64,000 nt of DNA from Phenylobacterium sp. (GCF_013911965.1 NZ_JACESE010000001.1:124001-188000); one strand, 5' to 3'; numbered from the stretch's first letter, positions 48,319 to 56,696 are shown. The notes: generated from the sequence alone by a model not told the origin. A program made the numbers and translations.

Positions 48319-49917
48319 TTAAGCCCTCTCCTTGGAGCGCTCGAAACGCACCTTGGGATAGCGTTCGGCCACATAGCCGATCTCCCAGGCGGACTTGGCC
48401 AGGAAGACGGGCTGCTCGTCGATGTCGCTGGCCATGGCCCCCTTGTGCTTGCTGGCGAAGTCCTCGACGTCGGCCTTGTCCCCGCCCAGCCAGCGGGCCT
48501 CGGCATAGGGCGCGGGCTCGAAGGCGACTTCCAGCGCATATTCGTTGGCCAGGCGGTCGGCCATGACTTCGAACTGCAGCTGGCCCACGGCGCCGACGAT
48601 GAAGTCGGCCCCGATATTGGGACGGAAGAGCTGGGTGACCCCCTCCTCGGCCAGGCCTTCCAGCGCCTTCTTCAGGTGCTTGGCCTTCAGCGGGTCCTTC
48701 ACGCGCACGCGCTGGAGGATTTCGGGGGCGAAGTTGGGCAGGCCGGCGAAGCGCAGGGTCCCGCTCTCGGACAGGCTGTCGCCCACACGCAGCACGCCGT
48801 GGTTGGGAATGCCGATGACGTCGCCGGCGAAGGCCTCCTCGGCCAGTTCGCGGTCGGAAGCGAAGAACATGATGGGCGAGTTCACCGAGAGCTGCCGGCC
48901 GGTGTTCTGCACCTTCAGCTTCATGCCGCGGGTGAAGCGCCCCGAGGTCAGACGCAGGAAGGCGACCCGGTCGCGGTGGTTGGGGTCCATGTTCGCCTGG
49001 ATCTTGAAGACGAAGCCGGAGACTTCCCGGTCGCCCGGCGCCACGTGGATCGCCTCGCCGTTCTTCGTCGCCGGCACGGCCTTGGGCGGCGGCGCATAGG
49101 CGCCGAGACCCTCCAGAAGCTGGGCGACGCCGAACTTGCGCAGGGCCGAGCCGAAGAAGACCGGCGTCATGTGCCCTTCCAGGAAGGACTGCGGGTCGAA
49201 GGGCTTGGAGGCTTCCTGCACCAGCATGGCGCCCTCCTCCACCTCGGCCTGCTCCTCGGGGTCGAGGTAGGAGACGATGGCGTTGCCGTGGAAGGCGATC
49301 GGGTCGGGATGGCCCTCCTCGTCGGCCGCGCTCTTCTTGGCGAAGGGCAGGAAGCGGTCGGCGCGCAGGTCGATCATGCCCTTGAAGCGGCCGCCCGAAC
49401 CGGCCGGCCAGTAGAGCGGCGCGGGGTCGAGGGCGAGCTTGGAGGAGATCTCGTCCAGCAGCTCGAAGGGGTCCTGGGCCTCGCGGTCCATCTTGTTGAT
49501 GAAGGTGACGATGGGGATGTCGCGCAGGCGGCAGACCTCGAACAGCTTCAGAGTCTGCGGCTCGATGCCCTTGGCGGCGTCCAGCACCATGACCGCGGCG
49601 TCGGCGGCCGTCAGCGTGCGGTAGGTGTCCTCGGAGAAGTCCTCGTGGCCCGGCGTGTCCAGCAGGTTGAACATCAGACCATCGTGGTCGAAGGTCATCA
49701 CCGAGGCCGAGACGGAGATGCCCCGCTCGCGCTCGATCTTCATCCAGTCGGACCGGGTGCGGCGGTTCTCGCCGCGGGCGCGCACCTGACCGGCCGCGCG
49801 GATCGCCCCGCCGGCCAGCAGCAGGTTCTCGGTCAGCGTCGTCTTGCCGGCGTCGGGGTGGGAGATGATCGCAAAGGTGCGGCGGCGCGCGGCCTGGGCG
49901 GCGGGAGAGCTGGTCAT
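48319..49917 (-). CDS. prfC: Peptide chain release factor 3
   Basis: 532 aa, matching E. coli RF3 (529). GTPase motifs: G1 SHPDAGKTTL near residue 20, switch/G3 DTPGHEDF, and G4 NKMDRE. It lacks the EF-G domain IV, as expected for RF3. It recycles RF1/RF2 from the ribosome after peptide release. It lies 6 bp upstream of the methyltransferase gene, so prfC-rsmC-rsuA forms one translation-linked operon of about 3.2 kb. Confidence 0.95.
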   Translation of the reverse strand: MTSSPAAQAARRRTFAIISHPDAGKTTLTENLLLAGGAIRAAGQVRARGENRRTRSDWMKIERERGISVSASVMTFDHDGLMFNLLDTPGHEDFSEDTYRTLTAADAAVMVLDAAKGIEPQTLKLFEVCRLRDIPIVTFINKMDREAQDPFELLDEISSKLALDPAPLYWPAGSGGRFKGMIDLRADRFLPFAKKSAADEEGHPDPIAFHGNAIVSYLDPEEQAEVEEGAMLVQEASKPFDPQSFLEGHMTPVFFGSALRKFGVAQLLEGLGAYAPPPKAVPATKNGEAIHVAPGDREVSGFVFKIQANMDPNHRDRVAFLRLTSGRFTRGMKLKVQNTGRQLSVNSPIMFFASDRELAEEAFAGDVIGIPNHGVLRVGDSLSESGTLRFAGLPNFAPEILQRVRVKDPLKAKHLKKALEGLAEEGVTQLFRPNIGADFIVGAVGQLQFEVMADRLANEYALEVAFEPAPYAEARWLGGDKADVEDFASKHKGAMASDIDEQPVFLAKSAWEIGYVAERYPKVRFERSKERA

Positions 49918-49980
49918 CGGCGCGGGTTAGCGCGCCCTCCCCTTCAACGCAAACGGCGTCGTCTCGCCGGCGCCAAAACC

Positions 49981-50370
49981 TCAGGCGGCGAGCCGGCGCC
50001 AGACCTCGCGGTCGCAGGCCAGCATGTCGAGTCCGCCCTCGTCCTGGCGGTCCTTCAGCGCCTCCAGCGCGCTCGGCGTCAGCTCGGCGAAGCGCACGGT
50101 GACCTCCTCCGGCTCGGCGGCCTCGCCGGGCGCGACGAAGAGGGCGGCGGTGATGCTGGGCGCCTTGGCGTGGATCAGGGCCGCCAGCCGACGGGCGCGG
50201 TTCGGGCGCTCGATATGCAGCAGCGGCGTCTCGGCGTAGAGCTCCTGACCCATGCGCATGATCGACGGGAAGGACAGCGCCCGGAAGCGGTGCGCGGTCA
50301 GGCGCGGCGTCAGCTTCATCTCGGAGAGGTCCAGGACCACGTCGTTCATGAGGAAGAGCATCAGCCGCAC
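49981..50370 (-). CDS. Small conserved hypothetical protein
   Basis: 129 aa in the longest form (GTG 50370); the ATG at 50349 (MNDVVLDLSEM) is equally possible and gives 122 aa. I do not recognise the family. The pattern is mixed alpha/beta and soluble, with LTAHRFRALSFPSIMRMGQE near residue 27 and VTVRFAELTPSALEAL near 90. There is no cysteine cluster or signal peptide. It is a single gene, 63 bp from prfC. Confidence 0.6.
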   Translation of the reverse strand: MRLMLFLMNDVVLDLSEMKLTPRLTAHRFRALSFPSIMRMGQELYAETPLLHIERPNRARRLAALIHAKAPSITAALFVAPGEAAEPEEVTVRFAELTPSALEALKDRQDEGGLDMLACDREVWRRLAA

Positions 50371-50582
50371 GCCATTACTGTTGGGGGAATGGCCATCCTG
50401 CCCCCGCGCGGCTTTCGGTTCGGTGGACGAAGTCGGTTAACAGCTTGACTATAGGGCGATTGTGCTGGTCGGAGCCTTCGTGACCTGCTCCGGGCTCGAA
50501 GCCTCGTCACATGCCTCCAGTTATCTGTCCGCGACCCAAGTCCGCGGTAGCCATTCTGTGAAGGGCGCGAGAGGTCCGCAAA

Positions 50583-51071
50583 ATGACAATCTCCCCACCC
50601 GGTCGCGTGCGCGTCCTGCTCATCTCCCCGGAACGCCGCCTCCTCTTGATCAAGGTGCGCAACACCATGCGCTCGGGCGCCGATAGCCCCTGCTGGATGT
50701 TGCCGGGGGGCGGGGTGGATGCTGGCGAGACCATCGCCGAAACCGCCGCCCGAGAGATCGCCGAGGAAACGGGCCTGACCGACGTGCGCCTGGGTCCCGT
50801 CATCTGGTACGGCGAGGACAGCCGGCGGAGCGGCGACTGGGGGGTCACTTTTCGCGAGCATTTCGTCATTGCTTTCGCCGACGAAGAACCGCTGACCAAT
50901 GACGGCTGGACCGAGCACGAGCGGACGCAGATTCTTGAGATGCGCTGGTGGTCGGCGGCGGAACTTCGCGCGTGCGACGAGACGATCTATCCGCCCAACC
51001 TGCCCCTGGACCTCCAGGCCCTGCTGGACGGCGAATATCCCGAAGAGCTGATCGTCTTGCCGCCGATCTGA
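50583..51071 (+). CDS. Nudix hydrolase
   Basis: 162 aa. The Nudix box G-x5-E-x7-R-E-U-x-E-E-x-G-U appears as GGGVDAGETIAETAAREIAE followed by ETGL (residues 41-64), with all metal-binding glutamates present. It hydrolyses a nucleoside diphosphate linked to another group; the substrate is not known. The start codon is preceded by GCGAGAGGTCC. It is transcribed alone and converges with the acetyltransferase gene. Confidence 0.9.
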   Translation: MTISPPGRVRVLLISPERRLLLIKVRNTMRSGADSPCWMLPGGGVDAGETIAETAAREIAEETGLTDVRLGPVIWYGEDSRRSGDWGVTFREHFVIAFADEEPLTNDGWTEHERTQILEMRWWSAAELRACDETIYPPNLPLDLQALLDGEYPEELIVLPPI

Positions 51072-51136
51072 CGCGGCTGAGCCTCCTCGACCTGGCCCCT
51101 TCGGATCGACCGATCAGTCAGGAGCGTCAGTGTCTG

Positions 51137-51619
51137 TCAGAGCTGGCGCTCTGAAGGGAGCTCCATCTTCACGGTTGGAATCCGGATGTCGCCATTCCTC
51201 ACCAGATGGCTGTTTCCCACCACGACAAAGCCGCATCGCTCGTAGAAGAGCCTGGCGTTTAGCGTCGACTCCAAACGCACTGCGGCGTCAGGGACGCCGC
51301 GGGCTCCCGTCACGGCGAACTCCAGCAATCGTCGTCCGACGCCAGTCCTTGAGGCCCCGCCGGAGACGAAGAGCATCGAGATCAGTCCCGGGAAGAACTC
51401 GGTAAAGCCGACGGCTTCCGAATCCCGCTCCGCAATCCAAAGCGCGCCTGCCTGGATGGCCCCGAGGTAGTTCGCACCGGAGCGGCCGACGAACCAAGCC
51501 TCCAGTTGCTCTTCGCTGTAATGCGGCCGACAGAGCGCATTGACGGAGTCCACGTGGAGCCGAAACACAGTCTCCGCGTCGGCCATTCCGGCCCGCCGAA
51601 GCGTCAGCGGAGAGCGCAC
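51137..51619 (-). CDS. GNAT-family N-acetyltransferase
   Basis: 160 aa. The acetyl-CoA-binding motif A is present as GVGRRLLEFAVTGARG (about residue 92), after the beta-4 strand SMLFVSGGASRTG. The C-terminal motif B region has ARLFYERCGFVVVGNS, the common GNAT beta5-alpha4 pattern. The acceptor is unknown. It lies 6 bp downstream of the DUF1491 gene on the same strand, so the two may be co-transcribed. Confidence 0.88.
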   Translation of the reverse strand: MRSPLTLRRAGMADAETVFRLHVDSVNALCRPHYSEEQLEAWFVGRSGANYLGAIQAGALWIAERDSEAVGFTEFFPGLISMLFVSGGASRTGVGRRLLEFAVTGARGVPDAAVRLESTLNARLFYERCGFVVVGNSHLVRNGDIRIPTVKMELPSERQL

Positions 51620-51625
51620 GGCCCC

Positions 51626-51958
51626 TCAGCCCTCCTCGACCGGTTCGGTGAGGAAGTGGCGGCCTTGCTTGTCCTCCACCTCGACGACCCAGATGTCGGG
51701 GTCGATGCGGGCGGCGCGGGCGATGTAGGCGTCGACCTCGGGCTCCTCGGTGGCGGCGGTCGGTCGCATCCAGACGCGTTCGCCGTCGCCGCGGGTGGCC
51801 TCGGCATAGAGGCGCACCGTGCGGTCGGAGAGGTTCACCGCCTTGACCAGCACCGCGCCGGCCCGCGCATCGCCCTTGCGCGCGACGACGCCGAAGCCGC
51901 CGGAGAGCTCGGCGCGGCGGATGAGGGCTGCGGCCCAGACGTCGGTGGAGAGGATCAT
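51626..51958 (-). CDS. DUF1491-family protein
   Basis: 110 aa from ATG 51958, with GGTGGAAAAG 8 bp upstream; an ATG 18 bp earlier is also possible. The family start MILSTDVWAAALIRRAELSG is clear, followed by GGFGVVARKGDARAG and the C-terminal DPDIWVVEVEDKQGRHFL. This is a small alphaproteobacterial family of unknown function. The protein is soluble. It lies 6 bp upstream of the GNAT gene. Confidence 0.85.
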   Translation of the reverse strand: MILSTDVWAAALIRRAELSGGFGVVARKGDARAGAVLVKAVNLSDRTVRLYAEATRGDGERVWMRPTAATEEPEVDAYIARAARIDPDIWVVEVEDKQGRHFLTEPVEEG

Positions 51959-52079
51959 GGCCGTCTTTTCCACCATCTGCGCGCCCGCGTCACGGCGCTA
52001 ACCGAACGACAACCCCGCCCGGGCCATGGTGGCTGAAGCGGCCCTCGACGGTCGCGACAGAACAAAGACGAACGACGCG

Positions 52080-52979
52080 ATGACGAGCCACCGCCAGAAC
52101 CGGCGGCGTTCGGCGTCTCGATGGATGGGGATCTGGGCTGCGGCGCTCTTCGCCATGCCCGCCGCCGCGGCCGCCGGGCCGCTGGACCTCTATGTCGAGC
52201 GCACCGCCATGACCGCCGCCGACGCCCGATGCGGCCTGTTCGGCGAGGAGCTGCGCGCCGCCCTGGACGCGGGCCGGCTGCAGGCGCGCAACGCCGCCGT
52301 CCGCGCCGGCGCTGATCCCGAGGCCATCGCCCGGGCCGATCGGCAGGCGGTGGCCGCGGCCACCCGCAGCGCCTGCGACTCCGACAGCCTTCGCTCGGCC
52401 GCCGACCACGTGCGCGCCGCCTTCGACGGCTTTTCCCAGACACGCAGGATCACCTATCCCGGCGAGCGGGCCGACTGGCGGGCCGACCGCACCGCTGGCG
52501 GCGAACAGCACCGCTGGCGCCTGGCGCAGGACGCCGCCTTCGACGGCGGACGGATGGTCTTCGGCCTGGCCGGCCGCGACGGCCGTCCCGTGCTGCTGGC
52601 CCTGGCGAGCTTCGCCGACGGACGGACGCCCTATGCCGCACGCCTGGCGGTGCGCGACGTCGACCGCGCCGGACAACCCTATCTCGGCCTCGGCGCCCGC
52701 GCGGACCTTTCGGGACGACTGCCGCCGCCGGCCGCCCGCCGCACCTTCGCCGCCGAGGCGCGAAGCCGGGCGGGTCTGGACCTGATGCCGGAAACCATGA
52801 CGTCCGGGTGGGCCTTCCGATTCCCGGCCGAGGCCGCCGCCACCCTGGCCGAGCTCGACCCGCGCGAGGCGGTGGCGGTGGAGTTCCTGTTCTCCGACGG
52901 GACGCCGGTGCGCCGGGCCTATGTCGAGGTGGGCGACTTCGCCGCCGGCCGCGCCTTCCTGCGGATGGCCGCGCGCTAA
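52080..52979 (+). CDS. Secreted hypothetical protein
   Basis: 299 aa from ATG 52080 (the frame is open from 52026). A twin-basic N-terminus (RQNRRR) and hydrophobic segment (residues 16-32) form the signal peptide, ending Ala-Ala-Ala-Ala-Ala-Gly. The mature protein has a helical N-half starting PLDLYVERTAMTAADARCG, with two cysteines, and a beta-rich C-half (LALASFADGRTPYAARLAV). I do not recognise a family. It converges with divJ, whose stop lies 1 bp beyond. Confidence 0.65.
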   Translation: MTSHRQNRRRSASRWMGIWAAALFAMPAAAAAGPLDLYVERTAMTAADARCGLFGEELRAALDAGRLQARNAAVRAGADPEAIARADRQAVAAATRSACDSDSLRSAADHVRAAFDGFSQTRRITYPGERADWRADRTAGGEQHRWRLAQDAAFDGGRMVFGLAGRDGRPVLLALASFADGRTPYAARLAVRDVDRAGQPYLGLGARADLSGRLPPPAARRTFAAEARSRAGLDLMPETMTSGWAFRFPAEAAATLAELDPREAVAVEFLFSDGTPVRRAYVEVGDFAAGRAFLRMAAR

Positions 52980-52980
52980 G

Positions 52981-54642
52981 CTAGGGCGCTTCGGCCGGAA
53001 CCGCCGGCGCCGGGGCCTCGGCCTCCGCCAGGACGGGCATGCGGACCGTCACCGTCGTGCCCTCGCCCAGGGCGCTTTCGATGAACATGTCGCCGCCGTG
53101 CAGCTCGGCGAAGCTGCGGACCAGCGACAGGCCCAGGCCCGTGCCGACGGCGCGCTTCTCCGCATCGCCGGCCTGTTCGTAGGGCCGGCCCACACGAGCG
53201 GCGTCCTGCGCGCTCATGCCGGTTCCCGTGTCGGCCACCACCAGCTCCAGCTGCCCGCCCGCCGCCTGCAGGCCTACGGTCACCGCGCCGCCCCGCGGGG
53301 TAAACTTCAGCGCATTGGAGACGAGGTTCAGGGCGATCTGCTTCAGCGCCCGGCGGTCGGCGTCGATGTCCAGCGGCTCGCGCGGCAGCACGCCGCGCAA
53401 CTGGACGCCGGCGCGGTCGGCCTGGCCACGCATCAGGCGCAGCACGGCGGTGATCGCCTCGCGCCCGTCGAACACCTCGCGGGCCAGGTCGAACCGTTCG
53501 GCCTCGATCTTCGACATGTCGAGCACGTCGTTGATCAGATCGAGCAGGTGGCCGCCGGACTCGTGGATCAGCTCGGCATATTCGGCGTAGCGGTCGGACA
53601 GCGGGCCGAAGAGCCGCGAGCGCATGATGTCCGAGAAGCCCATGATGGCGTTCAGCGGCGTGCGCAGTTCGTGGCTCATATTGGCCAGGAAGCGGGACTT
53701 GCCGGCGTTCTGCTGCTCGGCCTCGACCCGCGCGGCCTCCAGTACGGCTTCGCGCCGGCGCCGGGCGCCCGCATCCACGACGACGGCCAGGACGCGAAGC
53801 GGGCCGATGCGGCGCAGCCTCGCCTCGGCCATGCCCTCGGGGTCGGAGGCCGGGGTGAAGGCGCGTTCGGCCTGGCCGCGCGCACGCGCCTCGGCCATGG
53901 CCTCGACGAGAAGGTCCCGCTCGGCCGGCGCCGCCAGATGGGCGAAGGGCTGGCCCGCCAGGGTCATCGCGCCGGCGCCGTCGAGCGTCCGTCCGAAGGC
54001 CGCGGCGATGCGGCCGTCGGGCAGCAGGTCGAGCAGCAGGGCCGGCTGTTCGTCCGCCAGTCGGCGCAGCTTGCCCGCCTCCCCCAGGGCCGCGCGCTCC
54101 TGCTGCGCGAATCGGCGCGTGAGGCCCACGAGCCCGAGCGCGAGACCGCCCGCCACGGTGACGAGAGCCACGGCGCGCAGGAGTCCGGCGGCGGGCGGCG
54201 CCGGGGCGGCGACGCCGCCCAGCAGGCTGGAGAGCAGGCCAAGACCGAGCACGCCCAGCACGGCTGCGCCGGCCGCGGCGGTCAGGCGCGGGCGGCCGCT
54301 GACGGCGGCGAAGGCGAGCGGCGCCAGACACCAGACCCCGAGCGGGCCGAGCGCGCCCCCGCACAGCAGGACCGCCGCCGCAGCGGCCAGGGTCCAACAG
54401 ACCAGCAGGGCCCGGCGGCCGCCGCGTCGGCCGCCGATCGCCAGTCCGAGGCCGGCGAGCGCGGGCAAGCCGCCGATCGCCAGCGCCGCGGCGCCGCGGC
54501 CGGCGTCGGCCCAGCCGGAGGCGAGCAGCACCACGACCCCGGCCACGCAGGCGGCGAGCCAGGCGGCGTTCCACCAGAAGCCCTCGGCGCTGGCGTTGAC
54601 GGCGCCTCTGCGGGCGCGGACCTGTCGAGAGGGCGAATTCAC
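52981..54642 (-). CDS. divJ: DivJ-type sensor histidine kinase
   Basis: 553 aa from a GTG at 54642. Six or so transmembrane helices span residues 25-180, then a PAS-like region (about 200-280). The DHp domain has HELRTPLNAIMGFSDIMRSR with phospho-acceptor His324 and SDRYAEYAELIHESGGHLL, characteristic of DivJ. The ATPase domain has LNLVSNALKFTPRGG, DTGTGMSAQDA and GTGLGLSLVRSFAELHGG. DivJ phosphorylates DivK and PleD at the stalked pole in Caulobacter, opposing PleC. C. crescentus DivJ is 597 aa; the difference lies in the N-terminal membrane region. Confidence 0.88.
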   Translation of the reverse strand: MNSPSRQVRARRGAVNASAEGFWWNAAWLAACVAGVVVLLASGWADAGRGAAALAIGGLPALAGLGLAIGGRRGGRRALLVCWTLAAAAAVLLCGGALGPLGVWCLAPLAFAAVSGRPRLTAAAGAAVLGVLGLGLLSSLLGGVAAPAPPAAGLLRAVALVTVAGGLALGLVGLTRRFAQQERAALGEAGKLRRLADEQPALLLDLLPDGRIAAAFGRTLDGAGAMTLAGQPFAHLAAPAERDLLVEAMAEARARGQAERAFTPASDPEGMAEARLRRIGPLRVLAVVVDAGARRRREAVLEAARVEAEQQNAGKSRFLANMSHELRTPLNAIMGFSDIMRSRLFGPLSDRYAEYAELIHESGGHLLDLINDVLDMSKIEAERFDLAREVFDGREAITAVLRLMRGQADRAGVQLRGVLPREPLDIDADRRALKQIALNLVSNALKFTPRGGAVTVGLQAAGGQLELVVADTGTGMSAQDAARVGRPYEQAGDAEKRAVGTGLGLSLVRSFAELHGGDMFIESALGEGTTVTVRMPVLAEAEAPAPAVPAEAP

Positions 54643-54656
54643 GGCCGCGGAATCAT

Positions 54657-54668
54657 GGGTTGCAACCC
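54657..54668. promoter_or_regulatory. 12-bp palindrome in the divJ divergent promoter, flanked by GANTC
   Basis: GGGTTGCAACCC is perfectly self-complementary, 15 bp upstream of the divJ start. GANTC sites flank it at 54650-54654 and 54700-54704. It sits between divJ and the small kinase gene at 54758. A dimeric regulator could bind here; which one is unknown. Confidence 0.4.
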
Positions 54669-54757
54669 TGCAAGTCTATCGGCGAGGGCGCGAAACAGCG
54701 AATCCGCTCGCCCCGCGCGCGACGGGCGAAACGAAATCGTAAGCGCAGGGCCACACC

Positions 54758-55579
54758 GTGTCCCCTTCGCCGAAGGATGCGCCGCCCTCAATGGTTCCGC
54801 CTGCAAGCAAGCTCGCCGCCACGCCTCCGGAGCTCCCGGCCGAGCGCCGCGCCCGGGCGCGGGCGCGCATCGACGCCCGCAGCGAGGAGCAGCGGCGCTC
54901 CTTCCTGCGGATGGTCAGCCACGAACTGCGCACCCCGCTCAACTCGATCCTCGGCTTCTCGGAGCTGATCGCCGCCGAGTATTACGGTCCCGTCGGGGCG
55001 CCGGAGTACAAGGACTACGCCCGCATGATCGCCGAGAGCGGGCGCCGGCTGCTGGCCATTTCCAACCAGGTGCTGGAGATCGCCCGCCTGGAGAGCGGCA
55101 CGGCCGACCTGGCTCATCGCCGGGAATCCCTGGACCACGCCCTCGACGACGTGCTGGACCTGCTTCACGAGGAGATCCGGACTCGGACGGCCTCGGTCCT
55201 GCGCGACGACGAGGGGCGCCTGCCGGACGTGATGGCCGACGCGCGGGGGCTGCGCACCGCGCTCGGCGCGCTCCTGTCCAACGCCCTCGCCTTCGGCCCC
55301 GAGGGCGGGGAGGTCCAGGTGACCGCCAGCCGTCGAGGACCATCGGTGATTCTGCACATCCTCGACCGCGGTCCGGGCGTGGCGTCGGAGGATCTGCCGC
55401 GCCTCCTGCGCCCCTTCGAACAGGGTCAGAACGCGCTGGTGCGCCAGACCCAGGGGGCGGGACTGGGCCTGCCGCTGGCCCACATGCTGTGCCAGGCGAT
55501 GGGCGGCGGCCTGGTGCTGGGGCCGCGCGAAGGCGGGGGCCTTGAGGCCGCCGTCCGGCTCACCGCGGCGCCGGACTGA
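54758..55579 (+). CDS. Small soluble histidine kinase of the PdhS/DivJ class
   Basis: 273 aa from GTG 54758 (ATG 54791 possible). There is no membrane helix and no PAS domain. A short Pro/Ala-rich lead is followed by the DHp helix with His55 in MVSHELRTPLNSILGFSEL and YGPVGAPEYKDYARMIAESG. That segment is the PleC/DivJ/PdhS specificity pattern. The ATPase domain keeps the N box (LLSNALAF), DRGPGV and GAGLGLPLAHML, so it should be active. It is divergent from divJ with 115 bp between the starts, and 48 bp before sufE. It is a candidate third kinase or phosphatase of DivK/PleD. Confidence 0.88.
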   Translation: MSPSPKDAPPSMVPPASKLAATPPELPAERRARARARIDARSEEQRRSFLRMVSHELRTPLNSILGFSELIAAEYYGPVGAPEYKDYARMIAESGRRLLAISNQVLEIARLESGTADLAHRRESLDHALDDVLDLLHEEIRTRTASVLRDDEGRLPDVMADARGLRTALGALLSNALAFGPEGGEVQVTASRRGPSVILHILDRGPGVASEDLPRLLRPFEQGQNALVRQTQGAGLGLPLAHMLCQAMGGGLVLGPREGGGLEAAVRLTAAPD

Positions 55580-55606
55580 GCCGCAGCGGTTGCGCCGCCC
55601 GCGGCG

Positions 55607-55620
55607 GCGACTTAAGTCGC
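55607..55620. promoter_or_regulatory. 14-bp perfect palindrome before sufE
   Basis: GCGACTTAAGTCGC is fully self-complementary and ends 7 bp before the sufE ATG. It would overlap the ribosome binding region, so it could act as an operator or an RNA hairpin. The binding protein is unknown. Confidence 0.35.
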
Positions 55621-55627
55621 AGGGCTC

Positions 55628-56062
55628 ATGGCCGACATCCAAGACTCCCTCGACGAACTCGCCGAAGAGTTCGACCTCCTCAGCGACTGGGAGGAGCGCT
55701 ACCGCTATGTGATCGAGCTGGGCGGCGGCCTGGAGCCCCTGAGCGACGCCGAACGCTCGGAGGCGAACAAGGTGCGGGGCTGCGCCAGCCAGGTCTGGCT
55801 GGTCACGGAGCCTCAGCCCGACGGGACCGTGAAGTTCCGCGGCGACTCCGACGCCCACATCGTGCGGGGCCTCATCGCGGTGCTGCTGCGGCTCTATTCC
55901 GACCGTCGGCCGGCCGAGATCCTGGCGTTCGACCCCAAGGCGGCTTTCGAACGCCTGGGGCTTTCGGGCGCCCTGTCCACCCAGCGGTCGAACGGCCTGG
56001 CCTCCATGGCGGCGCGGATTCGCCGCGACGCCGAGGCCTTGGGCGCCGCCAACCGCCCGTAG
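55628..56062 (+). CDS. sufE: SufE-type cysteine desulfurase sulfur acceptor
   Basis: 144 aa. The active-site cysteine is Cys52 in KVRGCASQVWL, at the family position. It accepts persulfide from SufS and passes it to SufBCD for iron-sulfur cluster assembly. The rest of the family fold is present (RGLIAVLLRLYSDRR; FERLGLSGALSTQRSNGLAS). The other suf genes are not in this window, so it is unlinked. It follows the small kinase by 48 bp. Confidence 0.95.
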   Translation: MADIQDSLDELAEEFDLLSDWEERYRYVIELGGGLEPLSDAERSEANKVRGCASQVWLVTEPQPDGTVKFRGDSDAHIVRGLIAVLLRLYSDRRPAEILAFDPKAAFERLGLSGALSTQRSNGLASMAARIRRDAEALGAANRP

Positions 56063-56068
56063 GGCCGG

Positions 56069-56560
56069 TCAGGCGGCGCGTATGCCGCTGACCCCGGATT
56101 CGCTCTGCATGCCGACCACCGTGTCGTAGCCGAGGATCATATCCACGTCGCGGCCGTTGGAGGCCAGCGGCAGGCGCAGCCAGAGGATCGAGAGGTGGCC
56201 GGCGCCCCGCCAGGCGAGGCTGTGGACGCCGACGCCGGGCCGGCGTTCCTCGACCACAGCGGTCAGCTCCTGGCGCCAGTATTCCGCGGCCCCGGAATTA
56301 TAGACCTCGGCCAGGCTGCGGCCGGTGATCTCGCGGCCATAGACGCCGTAGAGACCGGTGCCGGCGAGACGGACGCGAAAGGCGAGCGGGTCTCTCCGAA
56401 CGTCGATCAGGCTGACGGTGGGCAACAGCCGCTTGAGGGCCGCAGGCTCGATGTCGGCGCGCGCAGGCAGCCGCGCGCCCCGGCGCAGCCCCGCCCAGTA
56501 GCTGTACATCTCCTCGTGCGCCCGCGCCGCCGCGGCCGATGCCCCAATCTGCGCCGCCAT
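56069..56560 (-). CDS. PAS-domain regulatory protein
   Basis: 163 aa from ATG 56560, chosen because AAGGA lies 8 bp upstream; the frame stays open to 56602. It has a single PAS-like domain (about 25-150): YWAGLRRGARLPARADIEP is the conserved lead, followed by LPTVSLIDVRRDPLAFRVRL and RLAGTGLYGVYGREITGRSL. This is the PAS_5-type, small alphaproteobacterial PAS protein of unknown role. There is no kinase or output domain. Its promoter region has six GANTC sites in 108 bp. It converges with sufE. Confidence 0.8.
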   Translation of the reverse strand: MAAQIGASAAAARAHEEMYSYWAGLRRGARLPARADIEPAALKRLLPTVSLIDVRRDPLAFRVRLAGTGLYGVYGREITGRSLAEVYNSGAAEYWRQELTAVVEERRPGVGVHSLAWRGAGHLSILWLRLPLASNGRDVDMILGYDTVVGMQSESGVSGIRAA

Positions 56561-56565
56561 GCTCA

Positions 56566-56673
56566 GATTCCTTAACAACCCCTTGGAATCACGACGAATC
56601 ACTTATCGCCCGTATGGCGAATCGAGGGCAAGCCGAAATCCGGCGGCTGCGACGAAGAATCCACCGAAGAGTC
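56566..56673. promoter_or_regulatory. Cluster of six GANTC (CcrM) sites before the PAS gene
   Basis: GANTC at 56566 (GATTC), 56586, 56596, 56619, 56657 (all GAATC) and 56669 (GAGTC). All fall within 108 bp upstream of the PAS gene start at 56560 (minus strand), after the end of mucR. One site overlaps TTGACTC, a possible -35 element read on the minus strand. By composition about 0.3 sites would be expected here. Confidence 0.65.
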
Positions 56674-56696
56674 AATTTCCGGCGCCCCGAACGCAA

